Shown piece by piece: positions 1 to 11,605 of a stretch of 64,000 nucleotides of DNA. The stretch's first letter is position 1; every line of letters starts with the position of its first letter. The DNA is from Puccinellia tenuiflora (taxonomy: Eukaryota; Streptophyta; Magnoliopsida; Poales; Poaceae), in the NCBI GenBank assembly GCA_012064385.1, contig QRDG01000398.1, positions 694,323-758,322 on the forward strand, read 5' to 3'. Both the position numbers and the translations under genes were made by a program. The notes beneath the pieces were generated by a model. The model saw only the letters and a program-made list of their open reading frames with translations. It made no database searches and was not told the DNA's origin.

Positions 1-754
1 GCAGCAAGCACAACACTTGGCCCGTGTTTGTATGGATGTACAACCTCCCCTCATGGCTATGCCTGAAGAACAAGTACATAGACATGAGCATGCCAATCCA
101 AGGGCCAACGCAGCCAGGGAGCGATATCAACCTGTATCTCGAGCTATTGAAGGAGGAGCTAGCCATCTTGTGGGAGCAAGGGGTAGAAACATGGGACGCC
201 TACCTCCAACAACCTTTCCGTATGAAAGCCGCACTGATCACAGGTGTGCCACGGACACAAGGCTTGTGTGAGGTGCATGGAAAAGACGCCGTATCTACAG
301 CTGGGTAAGGATCCCGTGTCTTCGAAAACTGTCTACATGAGGACTCGAATGTGTCTACCCGAGAATGACCCGTGGAGGAAGCGTGGAGATCGATTCAACG
401 GTGAGGATGAGCTCGAAGGTCCTCCGCCTAAGCGTAGCGGCAAGGAGATCGATAAGAAAAGCTGGAAACACTGCCCTCCACTGGGTAAGATAAAGAAGCA
501 GAAGAGGAAGCGGGGAGAGATGAAGAAGGAAAAGGAACTCAGGCCGCTCATGGGGGTATGGAAAAGGAGGTCCGTGTTTTGCGACTTGCTGTACTGGAAG
601 TTCCTCGGTACGCCTCATAGCCTTAATGTCATGCATATCACGAAGAACGTGTGCGAGATCTTGCTTGCCACTCTGTTCAACATGCCGGATAGGACCAAAG
701 ACGGGCCAAAAGCCAGACACGACCTGAAGGCCCTGAATATCAGAGAAGAGCTTC
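1..754 (+). pseudogene. CACTA TNP2 transposase fragment (copy A)
   Basis: This is the C-terminal part of an En/Spm-type TNP2 transposase (Transposase_21 family), the enzyme that cuts CACTA elements. Visible family landmarks are WPVFVWMYNLP and QPGSDINLYLELL in one frame up to about 308. From about 244 a shifted frame gives CVRCMEKTPYLQL, KTVYMRTRM, a DLLYWKFLGTPHSL stretch and NMPDRTKDGPKARHDL. The frame change near 240-310, where the family normally has extra residues, marks it as a pseudogene. The reading frame is cut at 755, just after NIREELP, by the terminus of another CACTA element. It matches copy B at 38886-39645 with roughly 3-4% differences. The 5' part lies before the window. Confidence 0.85.
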
Positions 755-1010
755 CACTAGTAGAAAACAGACCTTTCGTTCTGCCCTTTCGTCCTGGCCA
801 TGGCCCGGACCATGACCAAAGGTCCGGCCACGTCGCCCTGAAACCGGCGGTGGCATACGGCCCCTTTTGTCCCGGTTCGTTAGGGCACTTTAGTCCCGGT
901 TCGTGTCACCAACCGGGACAAAAGGGGTATGCGACCCGCTGCGGCCTGGTGCCCCCCTTTAGTCCCAGTTGGTGACACGAACCGCGACTAAATGCCCGCG
1001 ACGTTCCGGT
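755..1010 (+). mobile_element. CACTA terminus and subterminal hairpins (copy A)
   Basis: CACTAGTAGAAAACAG at 755 matches the standard terminal inverted repeat of Triticeae CACTA elements, read inward to the right. It is followed by typical subterminal repeats: cccttttgtcccggttcg, ctttagtcccggttcgtg and inverted forms such as ccaaccgggac and gtgacacgaacc, which can pair as short hairpins. The element therefore starts here, inside the TNP2 reading frame of another CACTA. A matching right-hand terminus was not found in the window, so its extent is unknown. The exonuclease gene may lie inside it. Confidence 0.75.
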
Positions 1011-1170
1011 TCCCGCGCATGGTTTCTCGTTGGAATTGATCGCGTCGCCGGAAATTAAATCGCGTTGGAAGTTGCATCGATCGAGCGCGCGGCCATACGG
1101 GAAGATCACCGGCCGGCGGCGCCGGCCGCCGGCCCGGGTAGCTAGCTGTTGATTTCCCCTCTCTAGCTAC

Positions 1171-1179
1171 TATATATAA
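1171..1179 (+). promoter_or_regulatory. TATA box of the exonuclease gene (copy A)
   Basis: TATATATAA lies 89-97 nt before the ATG at 1268. The leader between them contains a direct repeat of about 20 bp (aagcacacaccttctcccaa) and a CT-rich tract. The same arrangement is present in copy B at 40055. A functional start site is inferred from sequence only. Confidence 0.55.
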
Positions 1180-1267
1180 TGCACATATATCTTCTCCATA
1201 AGCACACACCTTCTCCCAAAAAGCACACACCTTCTCCCAAAAAGCCTACCCTCTCTCTCATTCCAAG

Positions 1268-1933
1268 ATGGAGCCAGATCGAGTGTACTACTTCACCGCC
1301 GAAGAGATGCGTTTCAGGGTCACGGTCACTCTCCGTGCATCAACGGTTGAGTGTTGGATCCGTGCCGTCAAGAAGCAGTTCCTGCACGACGCAACGATCA
1401 AGTGTGTGGGCCTGGACTGTGAGTTCACCAACCCTTGCGTGGGTAATCAGCACGCCGCCATCCTTCAACTCTTGGTGGCGTCCGAGACTTTGGTCTTCCA
1501 AATATGTTGGGCTAATGAAGTGTCGCAGCTGCTCAAGGAATTTTTGCTGGACAACACCATCAGATTCCGCGGCGCGGCTATCCACAATGATAGGCGCATG
1601 CTGGAATTCTAAAAAATTGACATTACCAACCCATTCGACCTCCAAAATATTGTCCCAAACCCCACCAGGAATGAGACTCCAAGTCTCTATGACCTGGCCA
1701 ATGCTACTATTGGGACAAAACTTCAGAAGAAGAAGATGGGAAATTAGAAGGAGAAACTTTCAGAAGAAGAAGAAGAACTAATATTTGGTTGGGGCAACGT
1801 TCCATTGAGCTATGAGCAAGTGGAGTATGGCGCTCTAGACGCTCGCCTGGGCTTCGAGATTGCTAGGAGGCATTGGAAGCTACATGGCTACAGTAGCAAT
1901 GTTGATCGTCTCAACATTATTGTTGATGAGTAG
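1268..1933 (+). pseudogene. Werner-type 3'-5' exonuclease, two nonsense mutations (copy A)
   Basis: The frame encodes a 221-residue protein of the DEDDy exonuclease superfamily (RNase H fold, WRN-exo-like), a family that removes nucleotides from 3' ends using two metal ions. The Exo I motif is VGLDCEFT (D50, E52), Exo II is GAAIHNDRRML (D108), and Exo III is YGALDAR (Y187, D191). A K/E-rich loop sits at about 154-171. The start is the first ATG after a TATA box and UTR. Copy A has TAA at codon 115 (1610-1612) and TAG at codon 160 (1745-1747), where copy B has TAC and AAG. The truncated product would lack Exo III, so this copy should be dead. It sits 258 bp inside a CACTA terminus. The substrate and cellular role are unknown. 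Confidence 0.82.
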
Positions 1934-2744
1934 ATGCAGATGGTGTGGTGTGGTGTGTGAGGGCTTCTATTGTATGAACTATGAATCTTCTCGGTGCTAT
2001 ATTGAATCTTCAAATGAGTTCTATTTGCAAATCTGCCTTATTAATTGCCTAATATTCAATTATTAATAACTTTTATTTTATAATTCCAAAATGGACAAAT
2101 AATATGTCTAAAACAATCGTCTCGAAACGAGGATTCCAAATACGCAATCCACACTATCCAATGAAGCTTATATTTTCTCCAGTAAATCAAACAAGAAACT
2201 ACTGCAAGCAAACGCCCCTCTTTTTCACCTCCAAATCCATTTCTTTTGTCCCCGAAACCTATTCCAGTACTTTCTAATGTTGAATCATTGTTGTATCATG
2301 CATATTGCATCTTTTTCCGCACATATCATGCATCATATTTGGATAATATGGGGTGTGTTGTATCTTTGTCCCCAATTCCATTTAACTTTGATGTAGCTCA
2401 CCCGTGCTATGTGTTATATTTCTCTCACACTCAAAACTGAAAACTAGTTTACCACATAGAATGTGGCCGATCTTGACAAAAAATGTTAGGGAGGCGGGAA
2501 GGGGAGGGGAGACTAACAAAACTATATACATTGGACCAAAGCTGCGGGTAGATATATGTTGTACATCCAGCTTAAGTGACTTGCCCTTCGTGAAATATGT
2601 TTAATGGTATTTTGATAGTACAATTCGAATGTGAATTTTAGTGCTGCGATAGACAAATGTTGTATCTCCAACAAATATATCCTTTATACAACATTTTCCT
2701 TGGAATATTTCACGAGTTTCACCAAAACATTTTTGAAAGTTTAG
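1934..2744. other. 3' flank of the exonuclease gene, no gene seen
   Basis: This AT-rich sequence is shared with copy B (60744-61565). A tggtgtg microsatellite just after the stop codon is about 10 bp longer in copy B. A 200-bp stretch near 2404-2604 is open in one frame and almost unchanged between copies. It has no recognisable domain, and conservation at about 2% overall divergence does not show that it is coding. Confidence 0.6.
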
Positions 2745-2765
2745 TGAGATTCTTTATACAAGCCA

Positions 2766-2960
2766 TTGTCCCAGATGAACCTCAGGTATGCTGCCATCGA
2801 TGGATGGGTCAGCTACGAGATGTACCGTCAGTTGACGGTAATGCAGGATTTGACAAAGCACAACTGGCCACCACTCCTGATCTCCGAGAACCGCAACTCT
2901 GGTGCCGGTGAGGGATCATCGATCAGCATGAAGTCCCAGCAGCTGTGGGAGGATGAATGA
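2766..2960 (+). pseudogene. exonuclease-like C-terminal fragment with an Exo III motif (copy A)
   Basis: This short frame (64 codons) contains LRYAAIDGWVSYEMY, which fits the Exo III signature (YxxxD plus aromatic helix) of Werner-type exonucleases but differs from the gene at 1268. It is preceded by ttgtcccag, a plausible splice acceptor, so it may be the last exon of a second, otherwise lost, paralogue. No Exo I or Exo II motif was found upstream. A close copy is at 61587-61781. Confidence 0.55.
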
Positions 2961-3365
2961 ACTATGTATGGTTGTTACTTGCTTCTGAATTGTCTGTGTG
3001 AACAAAGTAGTATGTTACTTCTGTTTTATTTGTCTGTTCGAACAATGTAGTATGTTATTTGCATTATATGTCTATATGTGTGCGTGAAAAGTTGTGTGTT
3101 TCAGCTTTGTGAGCACTATCTATCGTTTGTTGTTCAGACAACTTCCAGAATTGCATGAAGACATAGTGATCAATAAAAGCGTATGGGTGTTCCTTACAAA
3201 GTCTTAAAACATACATAAGTAATGCTAACAAGGAAGTACTATTCATCATCTATGTCCTCATCGTCGGTAAAAGGTCGTTCATCATCACTCGTGCGTGTAT
3301 CGCTGATGTGGCAGATGCGTGAACAAAACCCTGATGTGATCATATGAGCATGTCTCCGCGCATAA
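2961..3365. other. spacer, nothing recognised
   Basis: AT-rich spacer between two exonuclease-like fragments, shared with copy B. No open frame with a family match was seen on either strand. Confidence 0.5.
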
Positions 3366-3530
3366 ACGGTGGAGCGTTGGATCTGCGCCGTCAAGAAGCT
3401 CTACCTTCGCATAGCTCTGATGCGGCAACGGGTCGCCGGTGGCTACGGCGGCGTACAGTGGGCTCTGGACAGAGATAGCATCCCGCTAGAAGGAGCTCCA
3501 TCGGAACGAACGGCGAAGCTACGGGATTGA
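3366..3530 (+). pseudogene. exonuclease-like N-terminal fragment (copy A)
   Basis: The frame begins TVERWICAVKKLYLR, which resembles TVECWIRAVKKQFLH, residues 26-40 of the exonuclease at 1268. It then diverges into unrelated sequence and stops at 3528-3530. No catalytic motif is present. It looks like a relic of a second family member, suggesting the exonuclease locus was once a small cluster. The matching piece in copy B is 62187-62351. Confidence 0.45.
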
Positions 3531-3943
3531 GGCGGGAGACGGCGGCCATTTGGTGCTTTCTTTCTAGCTTGAGGACTAGGAGTACTGGGGTAGGCGCTCT
3601 ATGGAAGAAGAAGAAGAAGCAGCATGGTGTTTATAAAGGATCAGGACCGAGAGAGAGGGGTTAGAACGGAGCGGTGGTCTTTTTTTTCCCGACTCGGGAT
3701 TTTTTCTCTTTGCTCAAAACAAGAGAGCAGTGAGCCGGTGATTGTCTACTCGAGAACTGGAAAGTGTTCTTAACTAAAGAATGAGAGGGTACCGTCGATG
3801 CGTGGGTTGTGTGCTTCGCTTACTTGTAGGAGATAAAATTCACAATAAGAATACTACACTACGTCTCTCTTACTTGAAAGGTATATTATTCGAATTGGTT
3901 TGAAAAATTTCGACGCTAGCGGAGGGTGAGGCCAGTTTTAAAA

Positions 3944-4420
3944 ATGGCAAAATGGTTAATAGTTTGACTAGTTAGAATAATTATTTTATAAAACAGATAA
4001 TGGTTTTAGATTACTTATTCAAATTCAAACATTTTTCATGTTGAAAGTTTAGTGAGATTCAAAAATATGGAAAAGATAATAGTTAATGCATTTTTTAATT
4101 GAAAATGGTAAAATAGTTAATAGTTTTACTAGTTAGAATAATTATTTTATAAAACATAAAATGGTTGGATGATTTATTCAAATTCAAACACTTTTCATGT
4201 TGAAAGTTTAGTGAGATTCAAAAATATGGAAAAGATAATAGTCAATGCATTTTTTAAATAAAATAGCAAAATGGTTAATAGTTTGACTAGTTAGAATAAT
4301 TATTTTATAAAATTAAAAATGGTTTTTGATTACTTATTCAAATTCAAACACTTTTCATGTTGAAAGTTTAGTAAGATTCAAAAATATGGATATTTTATTT
4401 GTCAATTTTTGATTTACAGA
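3944..4420. repeat. AT-rich tandem repeat, about 160 bp x 3 (copy A)
   Basis: Three units start near 3944, 4105 and 4262. Each contains gttaatagtttgactagtta followed by attattttataaaa, ttattcaaattcaaaca and catgttgaaagtttagt. The period measured from the gttaat start is 158-160 bp. In copy B the middle unit has a deletion of about 33 bp bounded by attcaaa. Confidence 0.8.
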
Positions 4421-5024
4421 TTTAATGTTATATTATATACCATATTATATGATAATAACAAAAATGAATAAAATATTTAAAAAACTAAATTATTTCATAC
4501 TTAGAGTCCTCATATTTTTCTGATAATAATGGAATTATTATTTGTCCAATTGTGATTTACAGATTTGAAGTTATTAATTATGCCATATTATATGAATAAA
4601 TGGCAATAAATGAATAAAGTAGTTTTATTAATTATTTTATTTTCATTGGAATTCAATATTATTATTACTTATTTTATTGTTTACTTAAATAATTGTTTTT
4701 AGTTTTAAAAAATACAGACATGTGACACAAGGGTATAAGAGTTAATAGGATTGATATGGTAGTATTGACCATGGATTTAAATTTCGTTTTCACAAATTTA
4801 CCGGTCCTGACCGAAATGGGTGAATTTCGCGAATTTCGGATATTTTGGTGGTTTTTCGGATGAAAGAGATGAAAACAAAATTTGAACTTAGAACGAAAAT
4901 TTAACAAAATACGACCAAAATTTGAATTTTCGAGTAGAGTTCAATCTAAATTTATATTTTTGAATTTATTTTGCCAAAAGTCTCTAAAATTCATAAGATT
5001 TCATCCAGTAAATACATAGTCCGG
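4421..5024. other. AT-rich flank, nothing recognised
   Basis: AT-rich sequence with no supported gene on either strand. It ends at the junction with element A at 5025, where the sequence becomes homologous to the interior of element C (43390 onwards). The same junction occurs in copy B at 63812. Confidence 0.6.
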
Positions 5025-6232
5025 TAAACATACTTGGAATAGAATAAACCTAATAGGTAGATATGGTGGACTTGGACTCACTGGAAAAACTTTGGTTGAA
5101 GGTGTTGGAAACAAGTTTTTATTGTTGGAATTTTTGGGTTAGCAAAAGGGAGAAAGATGACCATCTAGATGCATGCATGAGTGTCCATAGAACTAACTAA
5201 TTCATGTCAAACAAGGTGAAATAACATACAGCATCAAAACATGAATAAAATATAGCTTATGATAAAGCATTTGCAAATTATTACTCATAAAGAAGCTCAT
5301 GAATCATGCAACTATATGTGTCATTAAAAATCAACTTAGACATCCCTTTTCCCAATACAATAAAAGCATGCAAGATATTTCAACCCATATTTCTAGTAGC
5401 TCTTTCATATATAAATGATAGTGTGGTGGTCTCACAACAAAAATCAAACCAAAACAAAAACAAACAAAAAGACGCTCCAAGTTTATGCGATAAAGTGTTT
5501 CAAATGAAAAACAGAAGTTAGACGTGTGCAAACCAAGAGTATGTTGGTTCAGTGGGGATGTTCTCCACATCCCCAAGCTTATGGTTTTCACCATCCTTGG
5601 ATAACTCATGGTGCATCTCCTCCAATCCATGTGAAAAAACTTCAAAACACTGTTTCTCCCATTTCTTTTCTATGGGGTGATATTAGTAGAGATAAACAAG
5701 TAGGCTTCTTGCTGCATATAATCTATGGACTAAAATACATATGAATGTTCAGAGAGTGTATAGTGTTGTATGCCTACTCATTAACTCAATTAGATAAAAA
5801 ATATTCAACTCAAAAGTTTAAACTATGAATAAAACAATATGGGATAGAATCTGTCCAGAAAAACAGCAGCAGCAAATGTACTTTTCTGTCCTACTTAAAC
5901 TCCTCGAAAAATTCTAAAACAATTCAGGTGTACATAGGATGAAAGGTTGCAGTTACAGCTAAAATCTAAGCTCATTCGGAGTTACCGAATAACAATGAAA
6001 AATCAAACCGTGCACAGACTTCGTGCAATAATAAAATCTCCGAATAGAAATAGCAACTTTTTCAAACCAAATTAGGTAAAATTGGCACTTTGTTAAAAAT
6101 TCCAGAAACTAAGCTAAGAAAACATTCTCTTGTTACAGCAAGAGGACACCAAGAAAATCCAAATAAAAACAACCGGGTTGCCTCCCGTAAAACACTTTCT
6201 TTATAGCCATATAGCTAGACTTACTTGTTGTT

Positions 6233-7573
6233 TTACCGAAGATGAAGCTCATGAGGGAGCTTAAAGGTTGTGCCCTTCTTCCATGGGAAGTGTTCCATGC
6301 ATTTCTTATATGGAAACTGAAACTTCACATTCCCTACCTTTGAATCAATAATAGCCCCTGTGGTACGAAGAGAAGGTCTTCCAATAATAATAGGACTAGA
6401 GGTTTTATTCTCCATATCTATGATTAGAAAATCCACAGGTAAAAAAGTCATATGTAACTCTACCATAACATCACTTACTTTTCCTAGAGCACGTTTAATG
6501 GTATTGTCAGCAAGTGCAAGTTCAACAAAGCATTTTTCAAGATTCTTTAATTCAAGTACTTCATATAATTCTTTAGATAAAACAGAGACACTAGATCCTA
6601 GATCAAGTATGGCATGGTGTGTCTCTTTTCCAATAGTTACTAGCACCTTGGGGATCCATATGTCCCCAAGTTTAGGTGGTATCATAGCTTCTTGATTGTA
6701 TCTAGCAATTTTTTCTTTCAAGACATGATTAGCAATATAGGAACCAAAACCAGATTGGTTAACATCAATGGAAGGATCTCTTGCAATTTTTTGTAAGATA
6801 GATATTAATTCATGCAAGGTACAATTCTCTAAATCAAGCAAAGGATCATTAACTTCACTTAGCATCTTAACTTCTTCAACTTTTACTCCCCTATTATAAA
6901 GATCAAATATTTCATAACGGTCATAAAAAACATCTTCAGGTACTTGAGCTTTATCTAAACTTTCTTTAATGTTTGCTTCCAAAAGCAAGCCATCAAGTAG
7001 ATAATAAGTATTAGAAGCAGATATATTCATAAAAGAACCTTCACATTCCTTATCCAAAAAGACTCTAGAGGTTTCAGATAATCCTCTATAAAAGATATGC
7101 ATGAGCATCCAATCTCTAAGACCATGTGCCATTCCAAAACCTATACTTCTAAATCTTTCCCATGTTTTTACCAAAGGTTCATCTTCCTCTTGTTTAAATT
7201 TGATAACCATTTGTTTAAAATTGCAAATCATTTCAATGGGACAAAATCTTTCAACAAAAGCAGCTTTCAAATTAAACCAGATGCTAAAGTTACCAGGTGG
7301 CCATCTCAATATCCAATCTTATGCTTTCCCCCCTAAAGAGTAAGGAAAAAGCTTAAGTCTAACACTAGGATGGTTCAGTTTTAGCATGTTGCATCTTTCA
7401 TCAAATTTCTTAAGATGAGCTAAAGGATCTTCGTTAGGTTTTCCATAGAAACGATTTTCAAAGATTGATTTCATTATCTTAGGATCTACCTCAATTTCCT
7501 CAATAGGGACATTCTTATTTTGAGGGACATTCCTAACACTAAATGGCCAAAAAGCTCTCTTTTCCATTTGCAA
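6233..7573 (-). pseudogene. gag-protease polyprotein of element A, nonsense mutation
   Basis: This is a retroviral-type gag followed by an aspartic protease. The gag landmarks are EDPLAHLKKFDERCNM and, after an in-frame stop at 7319-7321, LRWPPGNFSIWFNLK. The protease shows AILDLGSSVSVLS (active-site D-L-G) and the flap-side PIIIGRPSLRTTGAIID. The frame ends with KLPHELHLR. One internal stop separates the first 84 codons from the remaining 358, which stay in the same frame. No zinc knuckle was seen between gag and protease. Gag would form the particle and the protease would mature it. The residues from about 6300 to the stop are shared with the otherwise unrelated ORF of element C. Confidence 0.8.
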
Positions 7574-7869
7574 GTTTTTTTTTATGTGTTTTTAGTTTTT
7601 TATGCAAAACTGAAAATAAAATGACACTAAACAATGCAAACCGAATTAACAAATGCAAAAAAAATGCAAAACTGAAAATAAAATATGCAAACCGAAATCT
7701 AAAAATGATATGCAAGACAATAACAAAACAAAATAAATTGCTTGAAGGTAAAGATGGACAAGATGATGCTCACGTAGGTGCAACCTCCCCAAGCTTAGGT
7801 GTTAGCACAAGTTGGTGATGAAGTTGATTTTGTTGTGATATCCTTGGATAAAACCTTCCAGCTATGACT

Positions 7870-7886
7870 CCCCGGCAACGGCGCCA
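7870..7886 (-). promoter_or_regulatory. primer-binding site, tRNA-Asp type (element A)
   Basis: On the minus strand it reads TGGCGCCGTTGCCGGGG, complementary to the 3' end of plant tRNA-Asp. It lies 11 nt inside the LTR at 7898. It would prime minus-strand DNA synthesis and fixes the element's orientation. Confidence 0.85.
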
Positions 7887-7897
7887 GAAAAAACACA

Positions 7898-9677
7898 TGA
7901 TGGCGGAATCGATGAGTGTTCTTCTCCCTCAACTATGCCAACAAGCACTCTTGATACCCTGAAAGGAAAATAATATAAGGGATAGGTTGAGCGTCCAAGT
8001 GCAGAGTATGTAGCAGTGGTAGTTTTTTCCCCACGAGGGTGACTTGAGGGTTTAATATCGAACTCTCGGGGAATCAGTAGTGGGGATTTTATCTCCTTGT
8101 TCTTCTCTAGATTTCCTGCAAACAAACTAGATTGCTTTGTGCCCTCAACCTCACCAAGTGGTTGTCAAGCACAAGGTGTGAGAATGATATTAAGATAATA
8201 ATGAATGCAAAACAGTAAATAAATATGCAATGGTGGAAAGTAGTAATGCAAGGATGATGGAAACAATGATGGATGATATATTTCGGGTTTTTATATGTGA
8301 ATGCAAGAAGTAAAAGTGTTTCTGTATTTTCTGATTTTAAAATGGCTTAATGTAGATGATGCTTAAAAGTGGTTGGAAAGTTGTTTCTTATGATTAAAAA
8401 TGGACTGGGGTTCATGGTTTCACACATGCACTCTCTCTTTAATATAGTGTGGCAAATGAGTAGACATAGAATTAACATATGAGATTGCAAACACGTTTAA
8501 TGACATGTTACTCATTATATGGGCATCACATCCTGACATAGAGACCTTTTGATTATTAGTCTCACTTGTACTCCACCAAGATTCGAACTAAATCATAACA
8601 CCTCAGTAATTAAGATGACTCAGAGTATAGCCTTAAGATTAATGACATGAAGTGAAAATAAGAACATGCTGGATCTAGTCATAGGTAGAGGCTTGTCACT
8701 CCTCATACCTTGCAACATGGTATTTTGGTTTATCCCTAGTGAGGAAACAAAGTAAGGTAAACACCCAATGGATCACGATATTAAGTTGTCAGCTTATCAC
8801 ATCACCACCCCCGTTACTCCAACTAATGCACACGTTCCCCCTCACACGCTCTCATAAACATGCTTGATCAAAACAAGGATACAAGAACGGGGTACATAAT
8901 ATGCATCTACTTTCATAACTGAAATAAACATTGCAATCTCAACATATATTAACTCATAAAAAGATCCACCACAAAGGTAATACAACGATGACCGTAATCA
9001 TGTTCAGCAGCTCATACGGTGCTAATTAGTGAAGCTCAAGAGAGAGAGAGAGAGATACATATGCTACTTCCACAAACCCATAGTCCAGAGGTGGAATACT
9101 CCCTCTTCATCATGGAGACGGTGGAGATGTTGATGGAGAAGAAGGAGACCTCTCTGTCAGCACTCCGCCGGAGTTTTCCCCCTCCAATCTACAGCCTCCT
9201 GGTCTCTGTTTCTTGTTTCTCTCGTGTGGCGGCTCTCCCTTCGAAAAACGTCGAGGGGCTCTTTATATAGGCGTTTTTAGGTCACGAGGACGCTTTAGGA
9301 AGAAGGATCGTTGCAAACGGGGCCACGAGGGCCAAAAGAGGTGGGCCCACGTGGCCCTATACCCTGGCCGCATGGGGCACCCTCTTTCACCCCTACGGCC
9401 TCCGTTTGCTTGCTTCCGTCGCTCCTAGGTCTTCCTCCTTCCAAAATAATGTTCCCCGTAAATTTGCAGCTCATTATGACGTCGTTAAGGCCCTGAAATA
9501 AATAAGGAAAGAAATAGGGGTTTTCTGCCTGCGCAGGATTAATTCCATAAAAAGGGGAAATCATTATTAATTACCAAAAATCATTAAATAATAGTAATAT
9601 ACCCCTTATATGATGCAAATATGAATGGAAAACAAGTGTTATAGTACAAAGTTCATGTATGCATTTTACATGCATCA
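7898..9677 (-). repeat. 5' LTR of element A (1780 bp)
   Basis: Bounded by TG at 7898 and CA at 9677 on the plus strand, it is the same family as the element C LTRs. It holds a GA-rich microsatellite near 9040. Its minus-strand TATA-like CTATATAAAG at 9261-9270 is the probable transcription start region. The bases after 9677 (gcccc) would be one half of the TSD. The other half is lost with the truncation. Confidence 0.8.
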
Positions 9678-10154
9678 GCCCCCTCCTCACCGGACTTCTC
9701 GCTGATATCGAGGTCTCCCTCCCCGCTATAGGTGGAGGTAGGAGAAGAGGAACCACCGGACGCTCCTCCTCCCCACTGCCCTTCTCGCCGCCGTCGAGGC
9801 CTCCTTCCCCATCGGAGGTGGAGGTGGGAGGAGATCGGGAGAGGTGCTCGGGGTGGAGGTGGGAGGAGAGCCGGCTGGGGGTGGGAGGAAATATTAGGAT
9901 TAGAGGAAACCGGTTATGTTATGCTCTATTTTAAGGGGGATCGATCTATATTTCTTTCCAAGTGTAGGGTAATTGATGCAAAAACACCACAAGGACCATT
10001 GGATCCGGAATGAACATCCCAGACAGGCCCCAGATGTCTTCATAGATGTGGAATCGTCGGGTTGTGTTGTTGTAACATCACACTCCATGTTGAAATGCTT
10101 GAATGGGATAATCTCTTTTTTACTTGGGTATGTGTACATTCTTGTCTTTTGGAC
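9678..10154. other. GC-rich block, no gene recognised
   Basis: 9678-9890 is rich in ggtggaggtgggagg-type motifs and their complements, giving open frames on both strands without family resemblance. 9890-10154 is ordinary AT-richer sequence. Nothing else can be supported here. Confidence 0.4.
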
Positions 10155-10156
10155 TA

Positions 10157-10315
10157 CTCCCTTCATTCCTAAATATAATATGTTGTGGCTATTTGCATGC
10201 GGACTACACATGGATGTGTATCTAGACGTAATTAATGTATAGATTCACTCATTTTGCTCTGTATTTAATCCGCATGCAAATAGCTACAACATCTTATATT
10301 TCGGAACGTAGGTAG
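10157..10315. mobile_element. Stowaway MITE, Thalos-like
   Basis: A 159-bp Tc1/Mariner-class MITE flanked by TA on both sides (10155-10156 and 10316-10317). The left end is ctcccttcattcctaaatat and the right end atatttcggaacgtaggtag, near-complementary to each other. The interior gattcactcattttgctc is characteristic of Triticeae Thalos elements. The inner arms (atttgcatgcggac and its complement) also pair, so the whole element folds into a hairpin. Confidence 0.88.
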
Positions 10316-10317
10316 TA

Positions 10318-11605
10318 TTTGTTAGATCCCGTCTCTTGGAAATTAATGTAAGTACCGGTTTCATTTATTGTATTCTATACATGGCCACCCCTGGTGAAAT
10401 CCACTTTGGCAACCAGGTGCATATGCACCCGGTATTTGAAAAATTAATTTTGAAATGTCAAAAAAATCGCGGATACATCTTCATATTTTAGGTGTTCACA
10501 AAGTCGTTTCATGAAAAATCAACATTTTTTTGGGACTTGTGTAAAAAAGATAAAAAATGTCACGTGAAAAGGCTTATTTTAACACCAAAATGTGTCTTTT
10601 TTACATAGGCCACAAAATATGTTGGTTTTCTGTGAAACAACTTCGTGAATACAAAGCATATTATAATCTATGCGAGAACATTTATTTCCAAAAAATTTAA
10701 CATTTTGTAACGTCTTTGAAATGAATTTCAAATATAGGTTGCGTTTGCATCCAGGAGCCAAAACGCCACCCCCTATTCCTTGGTGATTTGCAAAGGACAA
10801 CTTGGGTAGGATCTAACCTTAAATAGGATCAATGAGATCAATTTTTCGAATAGACAAAATATGTTCCAATATTCTCAAAAAAATGACAACACGAGGCATC
10901 TAACCTTATATATGCAACACCAAGAATTTGCTGCTTCAAGTCAAAAAAGAGTATGGAAATAGTGTGAAACACTATTCATCCAAAGCTCACACTATTCACA
11001 ATACAATGGTGGTATGGCGAGGCGGTTCTCTTCTCTCCTTGTTCTCTGGCGGGCACCGCGGCGGTGCTTCTTCTTCCCCTCTGGTGGTCGTCCGACAACT
11101 ACGAGACAAAATTTCCGGTCGGAATTTCAACCATCTTCACGATCAGCGTAACCTAGCCGCCCACTTTAAGAACCCCCATAGATAGTTTGAACGCTGACCT
11201 GATGTAAGATGGAATGGCCTGGATAACACTCTTTACAAAATTTCTCGACGATTGGATCTGATTCGACTCATTATTTGAAAGAAAAATTCAAAAGGTCGGC
11301 CCAACCTTGGCCCGCTACACGTGCTACCTAGAAAAAAGCAAGGGAGAAGAAAAGAAAAAAAAAAGGAAAATCCAGCTAGGGTTCTCCCCCCTCTCTCTTC
11401 TTCCTCCGTGCGGTTCCTCAGTCTCTCTCCAGCAGACATGACCCCCTTCCTTTGGCGGCACCCACGCTGAACAACTCCATCACCGCCGGCTCCTCGTACT
11501 CCTCCTATTCCAAGTAAGACACGGACATGAGCTCCTCTTCTCTGCGTCCAATTGATCTGCCCGACTATGCTCCGCTGCCTCACAAAGCTCTCTCTATAAA
11601 ATGCA
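10318..11605. other. unassigned sequence with possible MITE remnants
   Basis: 10400-10790 starts with a caggtgcatatgcaccc palindrome and ends with a tgcatccaggagcc motif, which could be a decayed foldback element, but no TSD was found. 11230-11560 has a CT-rich tract and gctagggttctcc, resembling a grass 5' UTR on the plus strand. No complete gene is supported. Confidence 0.35.

Larger units (their letters stand above)
5025..9677 (-). mobile_element. element A: truncated non-autonomous LTR retrotransposon
   Basis: On the minus strand the order is 5' LTR (7898-9677), tRNA-Asp primer site (7870-7886), gag-protease ORF (7573-6233), then about 1.2 kb of non-coding 3' region ending abruptly at 5025. 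The polypurine tract and 3' LTR are missing. LTR, primer site and both internal flanks are homologous to element C (40468-60386). No reverse transcriptase or integrase is present, so it would have depended on a partner in trans. The primer type and gag style fit the Athila side of Gypsy. The family name is not assigned. Confidence 0.8.

Noticed and set aside
2404..2604. 66-codon frame almost identical in both copies (also 61225-61425)
   Set aside because: Low divergence is expected at about 2% for a recent duplication. No domain, start context or codon bias supports coding.
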